Shown here: one piece after another, positions 1-9,878 of the stretch
How positions within the stretch are numbered: the first letter of the stretch is position 1
Layout: each line of letters begins with the position of its first letter
Source: CAWBOV01 sp963790525
Lineage (GTDB): Bacteria; Actinomycetota; Actinomycetes; Mycobacteriales; Jatrophihabitantaceae
DNA: 64,000 nucleotides
Direction of reading: 5' to 3'
Assembly: GCA_963790525.1 (NCBI GenBank)
Contig: CAWBOV010000005.1
Span: 1 to 64,000 of the forward strand
Translations under genes and position numbers: made by a program
The notes under the pieces: model-generated
Databases searched by the model: none
What the model was told of the DNA's origin: nothing
Seen by the model: the letters and a program-made list of their open reading frames with translations, nothing else

Positions 1-400
1 GCCGATTTGGCGATAAATCATTTGTTTGCCGTTACGCCCATCACCAATCGACGCAGTGTCTTTGCGAGCAAAATCGAAAAGGCCGTGCAAACGATCAAAC
101 AGAATTATCATGCAGCGGCTTCATCCTCAGCCGCTGCCGCCAATCCATCGTCATCTTCGACTTCGTCGAATGGCTTGGCTGCCGCTCCGAATTCGGCACA
201 AACCAATTATAGTAATTATTTTAAGACTTTTAAGTAAAGGGAGAAATAGTTTGAAACCATTTTCTCTGTTTTCAGATTCGAGCAATAAGTTCAATACGAT
301 TGCCTCGGTGGCATCGAGCAACGCCAGCCATTTCCGCTTCAAGCATCCGCACGATTACGACACGAACAGTACGAGCAACAGCAGCAGGAAACTGGAAGCC
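1..400 (+). other. Animal-like (insect-like) gene fragment, chimeric end
   Basis: GC is visibly lower than in the rest of the window. Frame 1 is open from base 1 and encodes a hydrophilic, Ala/Ser/Asn-rich peptide (AAASSSAAAANPSSSS) that ends after base 237 unless an intron is removed. Splicing out 212-275 joins it in frame to a second open stretch rich in Ser, Asn and His (SNASHFRFKHPHDYD) running to about 400. A short phase-1 intron and low-complexity residues suit an arthropod gene and no bacterial gene. From about 420 rightward the minus strand encodes the C-terminal part of a bacterial binding protein, so the junction lies at roughly 385-425. I infer an assembly chimera rather than transfer. 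Confidence 0.7.
212..275 (+). other. Probable 64-nt spliceosomal intron
   Basis: The donor is GTAATT directly after an A at 211. The acceptor is a pyrimidine-rich tract (TTTTCTCTGTTTTCAG) ending at 275. The flanking exons are both open and in compatible phase: codon 211 plus 276-277 gives Asn. A length of 64 nt is typical of short fly introns. The alternative GT at 234 would leave only 42 nt and put a stop into exon 2. Confidence 0.6.
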
Positions 401-1719
401 AGGCCGCCAAGGGCACGTATTGCTCAGGTTGATGCCGACCTGTCTTCAACTGGGCCTGGAGCAGTTCGGCGCCGTCACTGAACTGGGTGACCGGGTAGTC
501 GAGCGTGAGCTCCTTGCCGCCCTTGAAGCGGTAGCCGCCGGTACCGACCACCCAGCCATCGGCCTCCAGGATCTTCTCGGCGCCGGTCGGGTCGTAGGCG
601 AGTTTGCCGGCTTCCGACTTGAAGTTCGGGGTGGTCGAGTCGTAGGCGCCCTGCACGACCGGGTAGTCCGGGCCGAACACCGTCGCGGCGTAGGTCTTGA
701 GGTCGATCGCCTTGTAGAGCGCCTGCCGAACCTGCGCGTCGCTGAGCGGGTGCCCGGCGCCGGTGTTCGCGAACTGGGTGTAGGAGACGCCGGGCAGCGA
801 CCGCTTCTCCACGGTGTCGCCGGACTTCTGGATCAGCTGCTCGTCCTGCGGCGTGAACGGGTTTCGCGGCCAGTCGATGTCGATGGCACCGCTGGTGAGG
901 TTGCCGGTGCGGACGCTGTCCTCGGCGACGTAGTTGAAGACGACCTTGTCCAGGTAGGCCGCGCTCTGGTTCTTCTCCAGCGAGGACGGCCCAGCGCGTA
1001 GCCGGCCCGCTTGGTCAGGACCGTCTCCACGTTCGGCGTGTAGTGGTCGAGCACGAACAGACCCGAGCCGATGACGCCCTTGCCGGTGCACCGCTGCGCC
1101 GGCGTCTCCTGGTACTCACTCGGGTCGGTGATGGCCAGGTTGGTGGTCGAGGTCGCCTGCAGGAACGACGAGTTCGGCTGGCTGAGGTGGAATGCCACCG
1201 TCGATGGGTCGACGACGGTCGCGCCGGTGAGACCCTGGATGTAGGAGGCTCCGTAGGCCGTGTGGTTGGTGGCCTTGACGGTGGCGATCCAGCCCTGCGG
1301 CGTCGTCGGCGACCGCCTGGGCGTCGACCTTCTTGCCGTTGCTGAACGTGACGCCGTCGCGCAGGTGGAACGTGTAGGTCAGGCCGTCCGGGCTGATCTT
1401 CCAGCTCTTGGCCAGCCAGGGCACGATCTTGCCGGTCTTCGGGTCCTGGTCGGTGAGCGAGTCGGCGTAGTTGCGGATGATCGTCCGGCTCTCGATCCAG
1501 TAGACCTGGAAGGGGTCGATGCAGGAGAACGTCGGGTTGTCCGGGAAGAACGACACCTTCAGGGTGCCGCCGGACTTGGGGGTGCCGGAAGTCGCCGAGG
1601 CGAGCCGGCCGCCTTCTTGTGGCTGCTGGTGCACGCGGTCACGACGAGTGCCGGCGAGGGTGAGCGGCGACGGCGGTTCGGCGCCGGGCCCAGCGGCCGG
1701 GGCGTCGGATGATGGTCAT
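400..1719 (-). pseudogene. ABC-transporter peptide-type substrate-binding lipoprotein, frameshifted and truncated
   Basis: This is a family 5 (peptide/nickel type) extracellular solute-binding protein, tethered to the membrane as the uptake receptor of an ABC importer. From ATG 1719 the protein has a basic signal segment, then a lipobox (VVTACTSS) in a second frame. Family sequence follows: TFSCIDPFQVYWIESR, WKISPDGLTYTFHLRDGV and VRQALYKAIDLKTYA. At least four frame changes (near 1660, 1610, 1300, 1000 and 435) break it, and the C-terminal part is replaced by the animal-like DNA at about 400. It is the last visible gene of the organosulfur operon, so permease and ATPase genes probably followed in the real genome. 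Likely substrate is an organosulfur compound or peptide (inference). Confidence 0.75.
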
Positions 1720-1788
1720 GGTTTTCCTTCAGTTGGTGGGCGGCGAGGCGAACGCCTCGGGACGGGATGGGTGCTGGTGAGCGGTGCA

Positions 1789-2987
1789 TCAGACGCCGAG
1801 GACTCGGCGGCCGCTCGCGAGCAGGACGGTGTCCTCCTGCGGCGGGTGCACCCGGATACAGAGCGCGTCGCGCAGATGCCGCTCGAGCGAGTGGTGCTTC
1901 GACAGGCCCGGGTTGCCGAGCGCGGCGACCGCGGTCTGGGTGGCGGCGATCACCGAGCGGGCGATGGCCACCTTGACCGCCGACAGATCGGCGAGGATCG
2001 CGGTGTCGCCGGCTTCGACGCGAAGCAGCGCGCCGTGCAGCAGCGTCTCGGCCTGGACGATCTGCAGGTCGATCTCGCCGGCCACCGACTGGATGCGTTC
2101 GGTCTGGGCGATGGGCCGCCGAGCGCGGCCGGGACGCGGTCGCGGGCGTACTCCGCGAAGGCCGCTGCGGGCCGCGCGGGCCACGCCGATGTAGAGCGCG
2201 GGGTGGCCGAAGCCGCCCGGGCCGGCCATCGCCGCCGGGTCGCGGTAGACGCCGTCGGCCCCGCGCGGGATCTCGACGAACGCATCCGCGGCCAGCTCGC
2301 ACGTTGTCGTAGATGACGTCGTGGGTGTTCGAGGCCCGCAGGCCGAGGTGGTCCCAGGTCTGCGACCCAGGTGATGCCCGGCCGGTCGCCGGGCACGATG
2401 ACGTGGCCGACGCGCGGCTGGTCGGGGTCGGCGTCCGGCTCGTCGGCGACGGCCCAGACGACGTGGTAGGCCAGCCCCGTTCCGCCGCTGGCGTAGGCCT
2501 TGTGGCCGTTGAGCGATCCAGCCGTCGGCGGTGCGGGTGGCCGTGGTCTTCGGCAGGCCGCCGCGGGCCGGCGCGCCGAGTTCGGGCTCGGCCCGGATGG
2601 CGTTGACCAGCGCCGGGTCCGGTCTGGGACCGGCGCGAGCAGGTCGTCGTAGTAGGCCGCCGGCCAGTGCGGGTTGCGCCGCCTGGCCGGCATGGGTCAT
2701 GAGCAGGTTGGCGGCGATGAGCCCGACCGAGGCGTCGCCCTCGCCGATGGCGGTGAGGATCCGGGCGATGTCGCGCGGGCCCGGCGCCGGGGCCGCCGTA
2801 CTGCGTGCCGACGGCGGCCGTGAGCAGCCCGGCGCGGTGGGCGACCTCGAGGCCCTTCCACGGGAATCTCGCCGGTGCGGTCGTACTCGTCCGCGGTCGC
2901 GGCGATCTCGGCCGTGACCGCGGCCAGCGCCTCGTCGGACAGGTCCGGGACGAGGAAGGTGACGCGAGCCGTGTCGGTCGCGGTCAT
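1789..2987 (-). CDS. DszC/SfnB-like flavin-dependent monooxygenase (acyl-CoA dehydrogenase fold)
   Basis: The protein has an acyl-CoA dehydrogenase fold of about 399 codons: an N-terminal helical part (ALAAVTAEIAATADEYDRTG), a middle beta domain and a C-terminal helical domain (IQSVAGEIDLQIVQAETLL). Members in this context (DszC, SfnB, SeuC) are FMNH2-dependent oxygenases acting on thiophenes, sulfones or sulfonate esters rather than dehydrogenases. The start ATG at 2987 overlaps the stop of the upstream monooxygenase (ATGA), so translation is coupled. The frame changes several times (near 2860, 2690-2510, 2310 and 2150), which I read as sequence errors because both halves stay family-like. 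Role in organosulfur desulfurisation is inferred from neighbours. Confidence 0.75.
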
Positions 2988-4201
2988 GAGCTGGCCGGCC
3001 GTGGCGTACTCGGCGTATCGGCGCCGTAGTTGCCGGGGTGCTCGGCCTGCAGCGTGCCGCGCTGCCCGGTGGCCGCGCGGTGGGCGAGTTCCTGGCGGAC
3101 CAGCGGCAGCACGTAGCGGCCGTAGTCCACCGCGTCGGCGAGGGTGTCGTAGCCGCGGACCGACACCAGCGACGCGCCGCGGTCGACGTAGTCCAGGATG
3201 GCGGCGGCGACCGTCTCCGGCGAGCCGACCAGCGCGGTCGAGGCACCGGCGCCGTTGGTGGCGGCCGCGGTCTTCGTCCACAGCGCCCGGTCGTAGAGCT
3301 CGGACTTGCTGGCGAAGGCGAGCGCCCGCTGCGAGCCGACGTTCTGCGGAGCGCCCTGTCGACGCAGCTGGGACGCGTAGGCGGACTTGTCGAAGGTGGC
3401 CTTGATCTTGGCGACGTAGTCGTGCGCCTTGTCCCAGGCCAGCTCGTCGGTCGGCGCGACGATCGGGCGGAACGTCACCCAGATCCGCGGCAGCGTGGTG
3501 CGGCCGGCGGCGCGGGCGATGGCGTGCACCCGATCGATCTCGGCGCGCAGGTCGTCCAGCGGCTCGCCCCAGAAGCTGAAGATGTCGCCCTTCGCGCCGC
3601 CGACCTCGAACGCCTCGTCGGACTGGCCGCCGATCGAGATCGGGATCGGTCGACTCGTACGGCGCGAAGCCCGGACCGAAGTCGTCGAACTTGTAGAACT
3701 CGCCGTCGTGGCTGAACGCGGCCGGCTCGGTCCAGGACCGGCGCAGGATGTCGACGTACTCCGACGTGCGGGCGTAGCGCTTCTCCTTGGGGAGGTAGTC
3801 GCCCTGGCGGGCCTGCTCGGCGTCGCTGCCGCCGGTGATCAGATGCACGACCGCGCGGCCCTCGGTGAGCTGGTCCAGGGTGGCGAGCTTCTGCGCGCCG
3901 ACCGTCGGGAAGGTGGTGTTCGGCCGCAGCGCGACGATGGGCCGAGGTGCTCGGTCAGCTGGCCGACCGCGCTGGCGACGACGAACGAGTCGGCGGTGGT
4001 GGCGCCGTACGGAAGCAGGGTGTAGTCGTAGCCGCCCTCCTCGAGCGAGCGCACGTAGCGGCGGAAGTACTTCAGGTCGATCCCCCGGGTCGGGATGGGG
4101 TTGAGCTCGGTCGAGGGGTTCAGGTGGGACAGGCTGATGAACTCGACCTCGGGCGATGCGGTCGCTGGGATCGTCGAGTCGAAGGCGGGTGCGGTGGTCA
4201 T
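2984..4201 (-). CDS. SsuD-like LLM-class FMNH2-dependent monooxygenase
   Basis: This is a luciferase-like (LLM) flavin oxygenase of about 405 codons related to alkanesulfonate monooxygenases, which use FMNH2 and O2 to release sulfite from sulfonates. Family features include LRPNTTFPTVGAQKLATLDQ, the ITGGSDAEQ turn, the RYARTSEYVDILRRSW helix and a conserved C-terminal RQELAHR. Two frame changes (about 3650 and 3945) need correcting. It begins at ATG 4201, overlapping the stop of the homologous gene upstream by 4 bases, and its own stop overlaps the next start. It and the next gene are clear tandem paralogues, as in the SeuA/SeuB pair of corynebacterial sulfonate-ester operons. Exact substrate unknown. 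Confidence 0.8.
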
Positions 4202-5372
4202 GCGGAGGTCCTCTCGGCGAGCTGCTGCTGGTGGTTGGCGTAAGCGCCGGGGTGGTCGTCCTGCAGGGTGCCGCGGCTGGCCGGTGGCCTCGCGGTGGGC
4301 GAGTTCCTGGCGGACCAGCGGCAGCACGTACCGGCCGTAGTCGATGAGGTCGTTGAGGTTGTCGTAGCCGCGGATGGAGATCAGGTCGGCGCCGAGGTCG
4401 ACGTAGTCGAGGATCGCGGCGGCCACCGTCTCGGGCGTGCCGACCAGCGCGGTGGACGCGCCGGCCGCGCCGGTCGCGGTGGCGGTCGGGGTCCACAGCG
4501 CGCGGTCGTGGACGTCCTGGCGGGCGGCGATCTCCAGCAGCCGCTGCGATCCGACGTTCTGCGGTGCGCCGACCCCGAGGTCTTCGGCATGCCAGCCGCC
4601 CGGCTCCGCCGGTCCTCGAGGATCGCGAGGATCCGGTGCGCCTTCTCCCAGGCCAGCTCCTCGGTCGGGGCGATGATCGGTCGGAACGTCACCCAGATCC
4701 GCGGCCGGTCGGCGCGGCCCGGCCTTCTCCGCTTCCCGTTGACGGTCTCGATCTGATCCTGGGTGTCCTTCAGCGGCTCGCCCCAGAGCCCGAAGATGTC
4801 CGCGCGTCGAGCCGCCGACCCGGTAGGCGTCGACGCGACGATCCGCCGACCGAGACCGGGATGGTGCCGTTCGTCGGGCGCACCGCGCTGAGGAATCCGT
4901 CGAACTTGTAGAACTCGCCCGTCGTGGCTGAACGGCTCGGTGCTGGTCCAGACCTGCCGCACGATGTCGATGTACTCGGCCGTGCGGGCGTAGCGCTGTT
5001 CCTTGGTCAGGTAGTCGCCCTCGCGGGCCTGTTCGGCGTCGCTGCCGCCGGCGATGAAGTGCACGACCGCCCGTCCTCCGCCGAACTGGTCGAGCGTGGC
5101 CAGCGCCTTGGCCGCGACCGTGGGATAGATGGTGTTCGGTCGCAGCGCGATGATCGGAGCCACCCGCTCGCTGCGGGCCACGATCTGGTTGGCGATCGCG
5201 AACTGGTCCTGGAACGGCCGAGGCGTAGGCGCACAGCGTGTAGTCGAATCCGGCGTCCTCGAGCGCGTTCACGTACCGCGTGAAGAACGGGCAGGTCGAT
5301 CTCGGCGCGCCCGAGGCGATTGAGCTCGTTGCTCGGGTTGACGTTGACGGCACTGATGAATTCGACGGCCAT
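4198..5372 (-). CDS. SsuD-like LLM-class FMNH2-dependent monooxygenase, second copy
   Basis: This paralogue of the neighbour at 2984-4201 has about 390 codons. It opens MAVEFISAVNVNPSNELN and carries IIALRPNTIYPTVAAKAL, the HFIAGGSDAEQAREGDYL flavin-site region and DYVDLGADLISIRGYDN near the end. After frame correction near 5230, 4920, 4830, 4710, 4590 and 4280 the protein ends QQQLAERTSA with a stop at 4198 that overlaps the next start (ATGA). LLM enzymes of this group need a flavin reductase for FMNH2, and none is visible here. The pair may act on two substrates, or as a sulfone/sulfonate relay with the DszC-like enzyme. That division of labour is inference. Confidence 0.8.
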
Positions 5373-5427
5373 GGCGGGCTTTCCGTTCTTGTTCTGCTCA
5401 GGGTGGTGTCGGGCGGGCGGGACAGGA

Positions 5428-6305
5428 TCAGGGCTCGGACAGGCCGGCTGCGAGGGCTGCGCACCGGTGGCCACCGGGCGCGCGGGATCGCCGGACCACG
5501 CCGACCAGGAGCCGGGGTAGAGCGCGGCGTCGATGCCGGCGGCCTGCAGCGCGGCGATCTCGTGCGCCGCGGTGACGCCGGAACCGCAGTACACGCCGAC
5601 CTCGGTCGCGTCTGCGGCGACCGGCGAACCGCGCCGCAGCTCGGCGACGGGCAGGAACCGGCCGTCCGGGCCGAGGTTGGCGGCGGTGGGCAGGCTGATC
5701 GCGCCGGGGATGTGGCCGGCGCGCGAGTCGACCGGTTCCACCTCGCCGCGGTACCGCTCGCGCGGCCCGCGCGTCGATGAGCACGCCCCGGGTCGGAAGT
5801 GCGGCCGCGGCCGTCGGCGTCGAGGGTGGGCAGGTGCCCGGGACTCAGCACGACGTCGCCGGGCTCGGGGTGATCCGCGCCGGTCGACGAGCTGCCCACC
5901 GGCGGCCGCCCACGCGCCCAGCCCGCCGTCGAGGATGCGGACATCGCTCACGCCTGCCCACCGCAACAGCCACCACGCGCGCGCGGCGCTCTGGCCCCCG
6001 TTGTCGTCGTAGACGACGACCGCCCGCCCGTGCGCGCAGACCCCAGCGGCGGGCGGCCTGCTGGAGATCCGCCGTGCCGGGCAACGGGTGCCGCCCACCC
6101 TCGACCGACGGCGGCGCCGCCAGCTCGGTATCGAGGTCGACGTACACCGCGCCGGGCAGGTGCCCGTCGAGGTAGTGCTTCTCGCCGTCCGGGTCGCCGA
6201 GCGCCCAGCGCACGTCGAGCAGGCCGGTGCGGTCGACCCTGCCAGCTCGGCGCGCAGGGTCGCGGCGTCGACCAGCACCGTCGCGGACGGCGAGCACCAG
6301 CCGCG
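5428..6305 (-). CDS. Two-domain sulfurtransferase (thiosulfate/3-mercaptopyruvate type)
   Basis: This is a tandem rhodanese protein of about 290 codons that moves sulfane sulfur between thiols. Domain 1 reads GLLDVRWALGDPDGEKHYLD and HLPGAVYVDLDTELA. Domain 2 has the active-site loop VYCGSGVTAAHEIA, with the catalytic Cys at the head of the loop, and ends SWSAWSGDPARPVATG. Several frame changes (about 6295, 6040, 5880, 5790 and 5460) obscure both ends; the start near 6305 and stop at 5428 are best estimates. Its place between a ketopantoate-reductase-like gene and two sulfonate-type monooxygenases suggests it handles sulfite- or thiosulfate-level sulfur released by the operon (inference). Confidence 0.75.
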
Positions 6306-6309
6306 AGAT

Positions 6310-7280
6310 CGTCGGCCGGGAGCGAGCCGGGCGCCGGTCCGTTCGTGCACCGCACGCTGGACCCGCGCCAGGACAGCGGCATTGACCGGCGCGCGCCGGC
6401 CCAGCTGACGGGCCAGCAGGGTGATCTCGCCGTTGAGGAAGTCGGTCTCCACGCTCCGCCCACGCGCCAGGCTCTGCCACGTCGAGCTGCCGGGGCGAAC
6501 GCGCCCGTCGATCACGACCGACTCGAACCGGTCGAGGTGGACCGTGCTCTCGGTACGGAAGTCGGCCACATCGACGCCGGCCGCGGTGAGGATCTCCCGC
6601 GCCTCGTCCTGGACCAGCCGTGCGGCCCGATCCCGTTCGGGCCCTGGTGCGTAGAGGGCGTCCAGCGCGAAGGTCACGCCGGCGAGCAGTTTGGCCGCCT
6701 TCCACCGGGACAGGTCCTCGACCACCTGCACCTCGAACCCGGCGTGTCGCAGGTCGCCGGCGATGGTCTGCGCCGAGGCCGACGGGATCGCGTCGGGGTG
6801 GTTGCCGACCCAGAACACGCCCACTGCGGGCGCGCCGGGCGAGAGGATCTCCCCGTCGGTGACGTAGGTGGACGGGACCCACAGCACGGACCCGACGACG
6901 GTGGCGAAGCGCCGCAGCGCGCTGCGCTCGACGTCCAGCCCGTTCTGCAGGGTGAAGACCGGCAGCACCTCCCCCGCACGCCACCGACCGCCGTCGACCG
7001 GCTGGCGCGCCCACGCCGCGAGGACCTCGTCGGCGTCCTGCGTCTTCGTGGCGAGGACGAGAACGTCCTTGCTGTTCAGGCTGATCTCGTCGGCGCTCCC
7101 GACTGCCGGAACCTCCACCGTCCAGCCGCCGTGCGGGCGCAGATAGCGCAGCTGGCCCGCCCGCAAGAGCTCGAGTTGGCGCCCGCGGCCCACGAGAACG
7201 GCCTCGCGACCGCTGCGCAGCAGTTCCGCGCCGAGCGTGACGCCGACCGCGCCCGCACCGATGATCACGTATCTGGTCAT
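6310..7280 (-). CDS. Ketopantoate reductase family (ApbA/PanE-like) oxidoreductase
   Basis: The protein is about 320 codons, the usual length of the family. The N-terminal Rossmann motif is VIIGAGAVGVTLGAELLR, followed by the family blocks DVLVLATKTQD and VFTLQNGLDVE. The C-terminal helical domain includes WKAAKLLAGVTFALDALY, STVHLDRFESVVIDG and DFLNGEITLLARQLG, with the conserved N-G-E. Family members reduce 2-oxo acids with NADPH. True PanE makes pantoate for CoA, but many paralogues act elsewhere. Start ATG 7280 overlaps the hydrolase stop (ATGA). The reading frame is intact until its end near 6310, where a frame change merges it with the sulfurtransferase. Its place in an organosulfur operon suggests a non-pantothenate substrate. 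Confidence 0.8.
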
Positions 7281-8042
7281 GGCCGCACGACCGGGCTCTG
7301 CGGCAGGGCTTCCGCGCTGGCGACGGGCGCGAGGTCCGGGCCGAGCCGGAGGCGCTCCAGGAACAGGACGATCGTCGCGGCCACGGTCCGGTGGGTCTGG
7401 TCGTTCAAGGCGTCATGACGACCGCCGGAGATTCCCACGAGTTCGGCGCGGGGAACGGCGGCGTACCAGCTACGGGCGGCGGCGAACGGGCTCACGACGT
7501 CGTCGCGACCGTGGATGCCCAGCGTGGGCTGCGTGATCCGTCCCGGAGTAGCGGGGTCGAGCCACTCGCCGGGCAGGTCGGTGAACAGTTCGGCCGGCCG
7601 CACACCGGCCTCGGTGATGCGGGCCCGGTGGGTGGTGCAGGCTGTGCGGATGTCGAGCTCCGCGTCCCAGTCGGCCGACGGGGCGGCGGCGGAGGACGTC
7701 GGCAGTCCGGCCAGGATCAGCGCGGACGCGCGGTCGAGCTGCTGATCAGCGGCCAGGCGGGCGGCGTAGGCGGCGCCCGCATCCGAGCCCACGACGATGC
7801 GCGGTGTGGCCTCGTCGGCCGCTGTCGAGCAGGGCGACGAGCTGCTCGTGGGCGAGCTCGGCCGACTCGCTCGGCGCGGTGACGGCGTGGACGCGATAGG
7901 CATCGGCGGCCAGGCGGCGGCCGAAGCGTTCGTAGACCTGCGGGGATTCGCCGCGGCCCGGAAGCAGGACCACCGTGCCCCGCAGCGGAACCGGGCTCGG
8001 TTCGTTCCAGCTGAGGACGGCATCCTGTCGGGTGAGCGTCAT
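7277..8042 (-). CDS. Alpha/beta hydrolase (dienelactone hydrolase/phospholipase-like)
   Basis: An alpha/beta hydrolase of about 254 codons. Visible elements are GTVVLLPGRGESPQVYERFG (strand and oxyanion region), IVVGSDAGAAYAARLAAD as the nucleophile-elbow region in which the usual G-x-S-x-G is altered, LGIHGRDDVVSPF (acid) and GGRHDALND (His). One frame change near 7825 must be fixed. It is the first gene of the organosulfur operon. It faces the divergent LysR gene, and its stop overlaps the start of the ketopantoate-reductase-like gene. It could cleave an ester or lactone that feeds the oxygenases. Function is not proven by sequence. Confidence 0.7.
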
Positions 8043-8372
8043 CGGAGACCTTTCACGTGCGTGCTCTGGTGGACAGATGGACGGCTAGCCCGGGCACGCG
8101 TCGTCGCGCACATCCGACCGGCACCCGCGGAGCACGGGGGAAACCTGCGTGACGGCGCGCGCTGTCATCGCGGGGTGAGCAGGGCGGGTGTGCGGACTCT
8201 CAGCTGGACCGGGGAGTCACGGCGTCAGCGGCAGCGACACCGGGCGGCGGCGTGACGTTTGAGGTCGATCACGCGCCGCCGGGTCAGGGCTGGGCCCGAC
8301 ACCTCGGTCGGCACGGCCGGGAGGGTGCGGGCAGGTGTCATGAGAGCGACACCCGCGTGCTCAATCCCGATC

Positions 8373-8395
8373 ATGTCTATCAAACTAATAGACAT
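8373..8395. promoter_or_regulatory. LysR-type operator palindrome between divergent operons
   Basis: Perfect 8-bp inverted repeat, ATGTCTAT at 8373-8380 and ATAGACAT at 8388-8395, with a 7-bp AT-rich spacer. The core is CTAT-N7-ATAG, a T-N11-A box as bound by LysR-type regulators. It lies in the 491-bp gap 8043-8533 between the organosulfur operon (minus) and the LysR gene (plus). A second loose half-site region (ATAGTTATCCTAT, about 8517-8529) abuts the LysR start. I see no credible gene in the rest of this gap. Confidence 0.6.
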
Positions 8396-8533
8396 TTGAA
8401 GGACTGTCCAACGACGATCCACGATCATGCCGATCACGATCGCTTATCAGCGCGGCGATCCAGCTCGCCGAGGCCGCATTGCGATGAGCCGGGGAAGACG
8501 ATCACCACGGGAATTCATAGTTATCCTATCGAC

Positions 8534-9407
8534 ATGGCCGGTGTACTGGACATAGTCGCGCTCCGGAGTCTGGCCTCGATCGCGGACTCCGGCGGATTCC
8601 GCCGCGCAGCCGAAAGCCTGCACTTGTCCCAGTCGGCCGTCAGCCAGCACATCCGCCGGCTCGAGCGGGCATGCGGGGCGAGCGCTGGTGCAGCGCAACG
8701 GGCGCGGCACGCAGTTCACCGCCGAAGGCGAACTGCTCGTCGCCGACGCGCGCAAGATCCTGGCCGCCCACGACGACGCTCTCGAACGGCTACGGACTCC
8801 GGTCGACGCTGAGCCGGCGTTCGTCGTCGGGTCGACCGAGCACGCCGCCGACCTGCTGCTCCCCGCGATCACCGCCGGGCTCAAGGCGAGCTTCCCCGAC
8901 CACGTGATCCGCTTCCGCATCGATCGCGGGACCCAGCTCCACGACCGCCTCGACAAGGGCTCGATCGACGCCTCGGTGTTCATCGGCGACGCCCAGGGGC
9001 GCAGCGTCCGCCCCGCCGGTGCGCTCCCCCTGTCCTGGTACGCGGCGCCGGGCTGGCACCTCCCCGACGGCGCGGTGCCGCTCATCGCCATCGACGAACC
9101 GTGCACGATCCGCCGCCGTGCCCTGCACGTCCTGGCCGAGAACAAGCTCGAGTCGACGGTGGTCTGCGAGGCCGGCCATCTCGCCGGCGTGCTCAACGCC
9201 GCTCGTGCCGGCGTCGGCGTCGCCCTCCTCGCCCACTTCGGCACGCCGCCCGAGGGCCTGCAACGCCTGGGCGGGTTGCCGCCGGTGGATCCGGAGCCGC
9301 TGCACGTCCGGGGCCGGCCCGGCGCGCCGGCGGGGCTCGTGACCACGGTCGCCAACGCGGCACGCGAGGCGCTCGCCCGGCCGGTCACCGCTCGACCAAC
9401 GCTGTGA
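8534..9407 (+). CDS. LysR-family transcriptional regulator
   Basis: A LysR-type regulator of about 291 codons. The N-terminal winged helix-turn-helix is complete (GGFRRAAESLHLSQSAVSQH, then RRLERACG). A single frame change near 8685 leads into ALVQRNGRGTQFTAEGELLV, and the rest is the periplasmic-binding-fold effector domain (FVVGSTEHAADLLLPAITAG, HLAGVLNAARAGVGVALLAH). It is divergent from the organosulfur operon across the CTAT-N7-ATAG palindrome, the standard geometry for a LysR activator that also controls its own gene. I infer control of the sulfur operon. The effector is unknown; a sulfur metabolite is plausible. Confidence 0.85.
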
Positions 9408-9419
9408 CCAGCGCCGTGA

Positions 9420-9878
9420 TCAGCGCCCGGTGGGGTTCCAGCCGGCCATGATCGTCGTCTCGCGCTCCAACCGGGCGACGACGAGCGCCTCACCGCGTTC
9501 GCGCAGCTCGACGTGCCCCCGGCTGATGGCCAGCTCGAGTGCGTCGGCGAACAGGGTGCTGGCCATGACGTAGCGGTCGACGACCGCGTCCAGTTCCAGT
9601 CCCGTGTCGGGCTGCTGATCGAAGGACGCGCAGGCGGCGGTGAGCGCTGCGTCGGGCTCGGCGGCGAGCACCTCTGCGGCGTAGGCCCGCAGCGACGGGA
9701 TCTCCCCCGTCATCCAGGAGATCTCCTTGGCGCTGCGGACCGCGGCGTTGCGCAGGACCTGCTCGACCATCGCGAGCCGGACGATCGCCGTCGGGTCGGT
9801 GAGCGCGGGCAGGACTCCCTCCATCAGCTCGCGGGCACAGTCGATCAGGAGCTGCTCGGTGGTCGGGCGGCTGATCAT
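9420..9878 (-). CDS. Conserved hypothetical protein, coupled to a phosphotransferase
   Basis: This 152-aa, mainly helical, acidic protein has no signal or membrane segment (MISRPTTEQLLIDCARELME at the start, VEQVLRNAAVRSAKEISWM in the middle). I recognise no catalytic motif. Its ATG at 9878 overlaps the stop of the upstream kinase-fold gene by 4 bases, so the two are made together and probably work together. Small helical partners of this kind recur beside ACAD10-like phosphotransferases in actinobacteria, but a function cannot be given. The 3' end is 12 bases from the convergent LysR stop. Confidence 0.7.
   Translation of the reverse strand: MISRPTTEQLLIDCARELMEGVLPALTDPTAIVRLAMVEQVLRNAAVRSAKEISWMTGEIPSLRAYAAEVLAAEPDAALTAACASFDQQPDTGLELDAVVDRYVMASTLFADALELAISRGHVELRERGEALVVARLERETTIMAGWNPTGR

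Noticed and set aside
1..400. Horizontal transfer from a eukaryote
   Set aside because: An intact intron, no bacterial start or stop, and a cut-off bacterial gene at the edge argue for an assembly join.
8225..8437. Short minus-strand frame (70 codons) over the LysR palindrome
   Set aside because: No ribosome site, no similarity, and it spans the regulatory palindrome.
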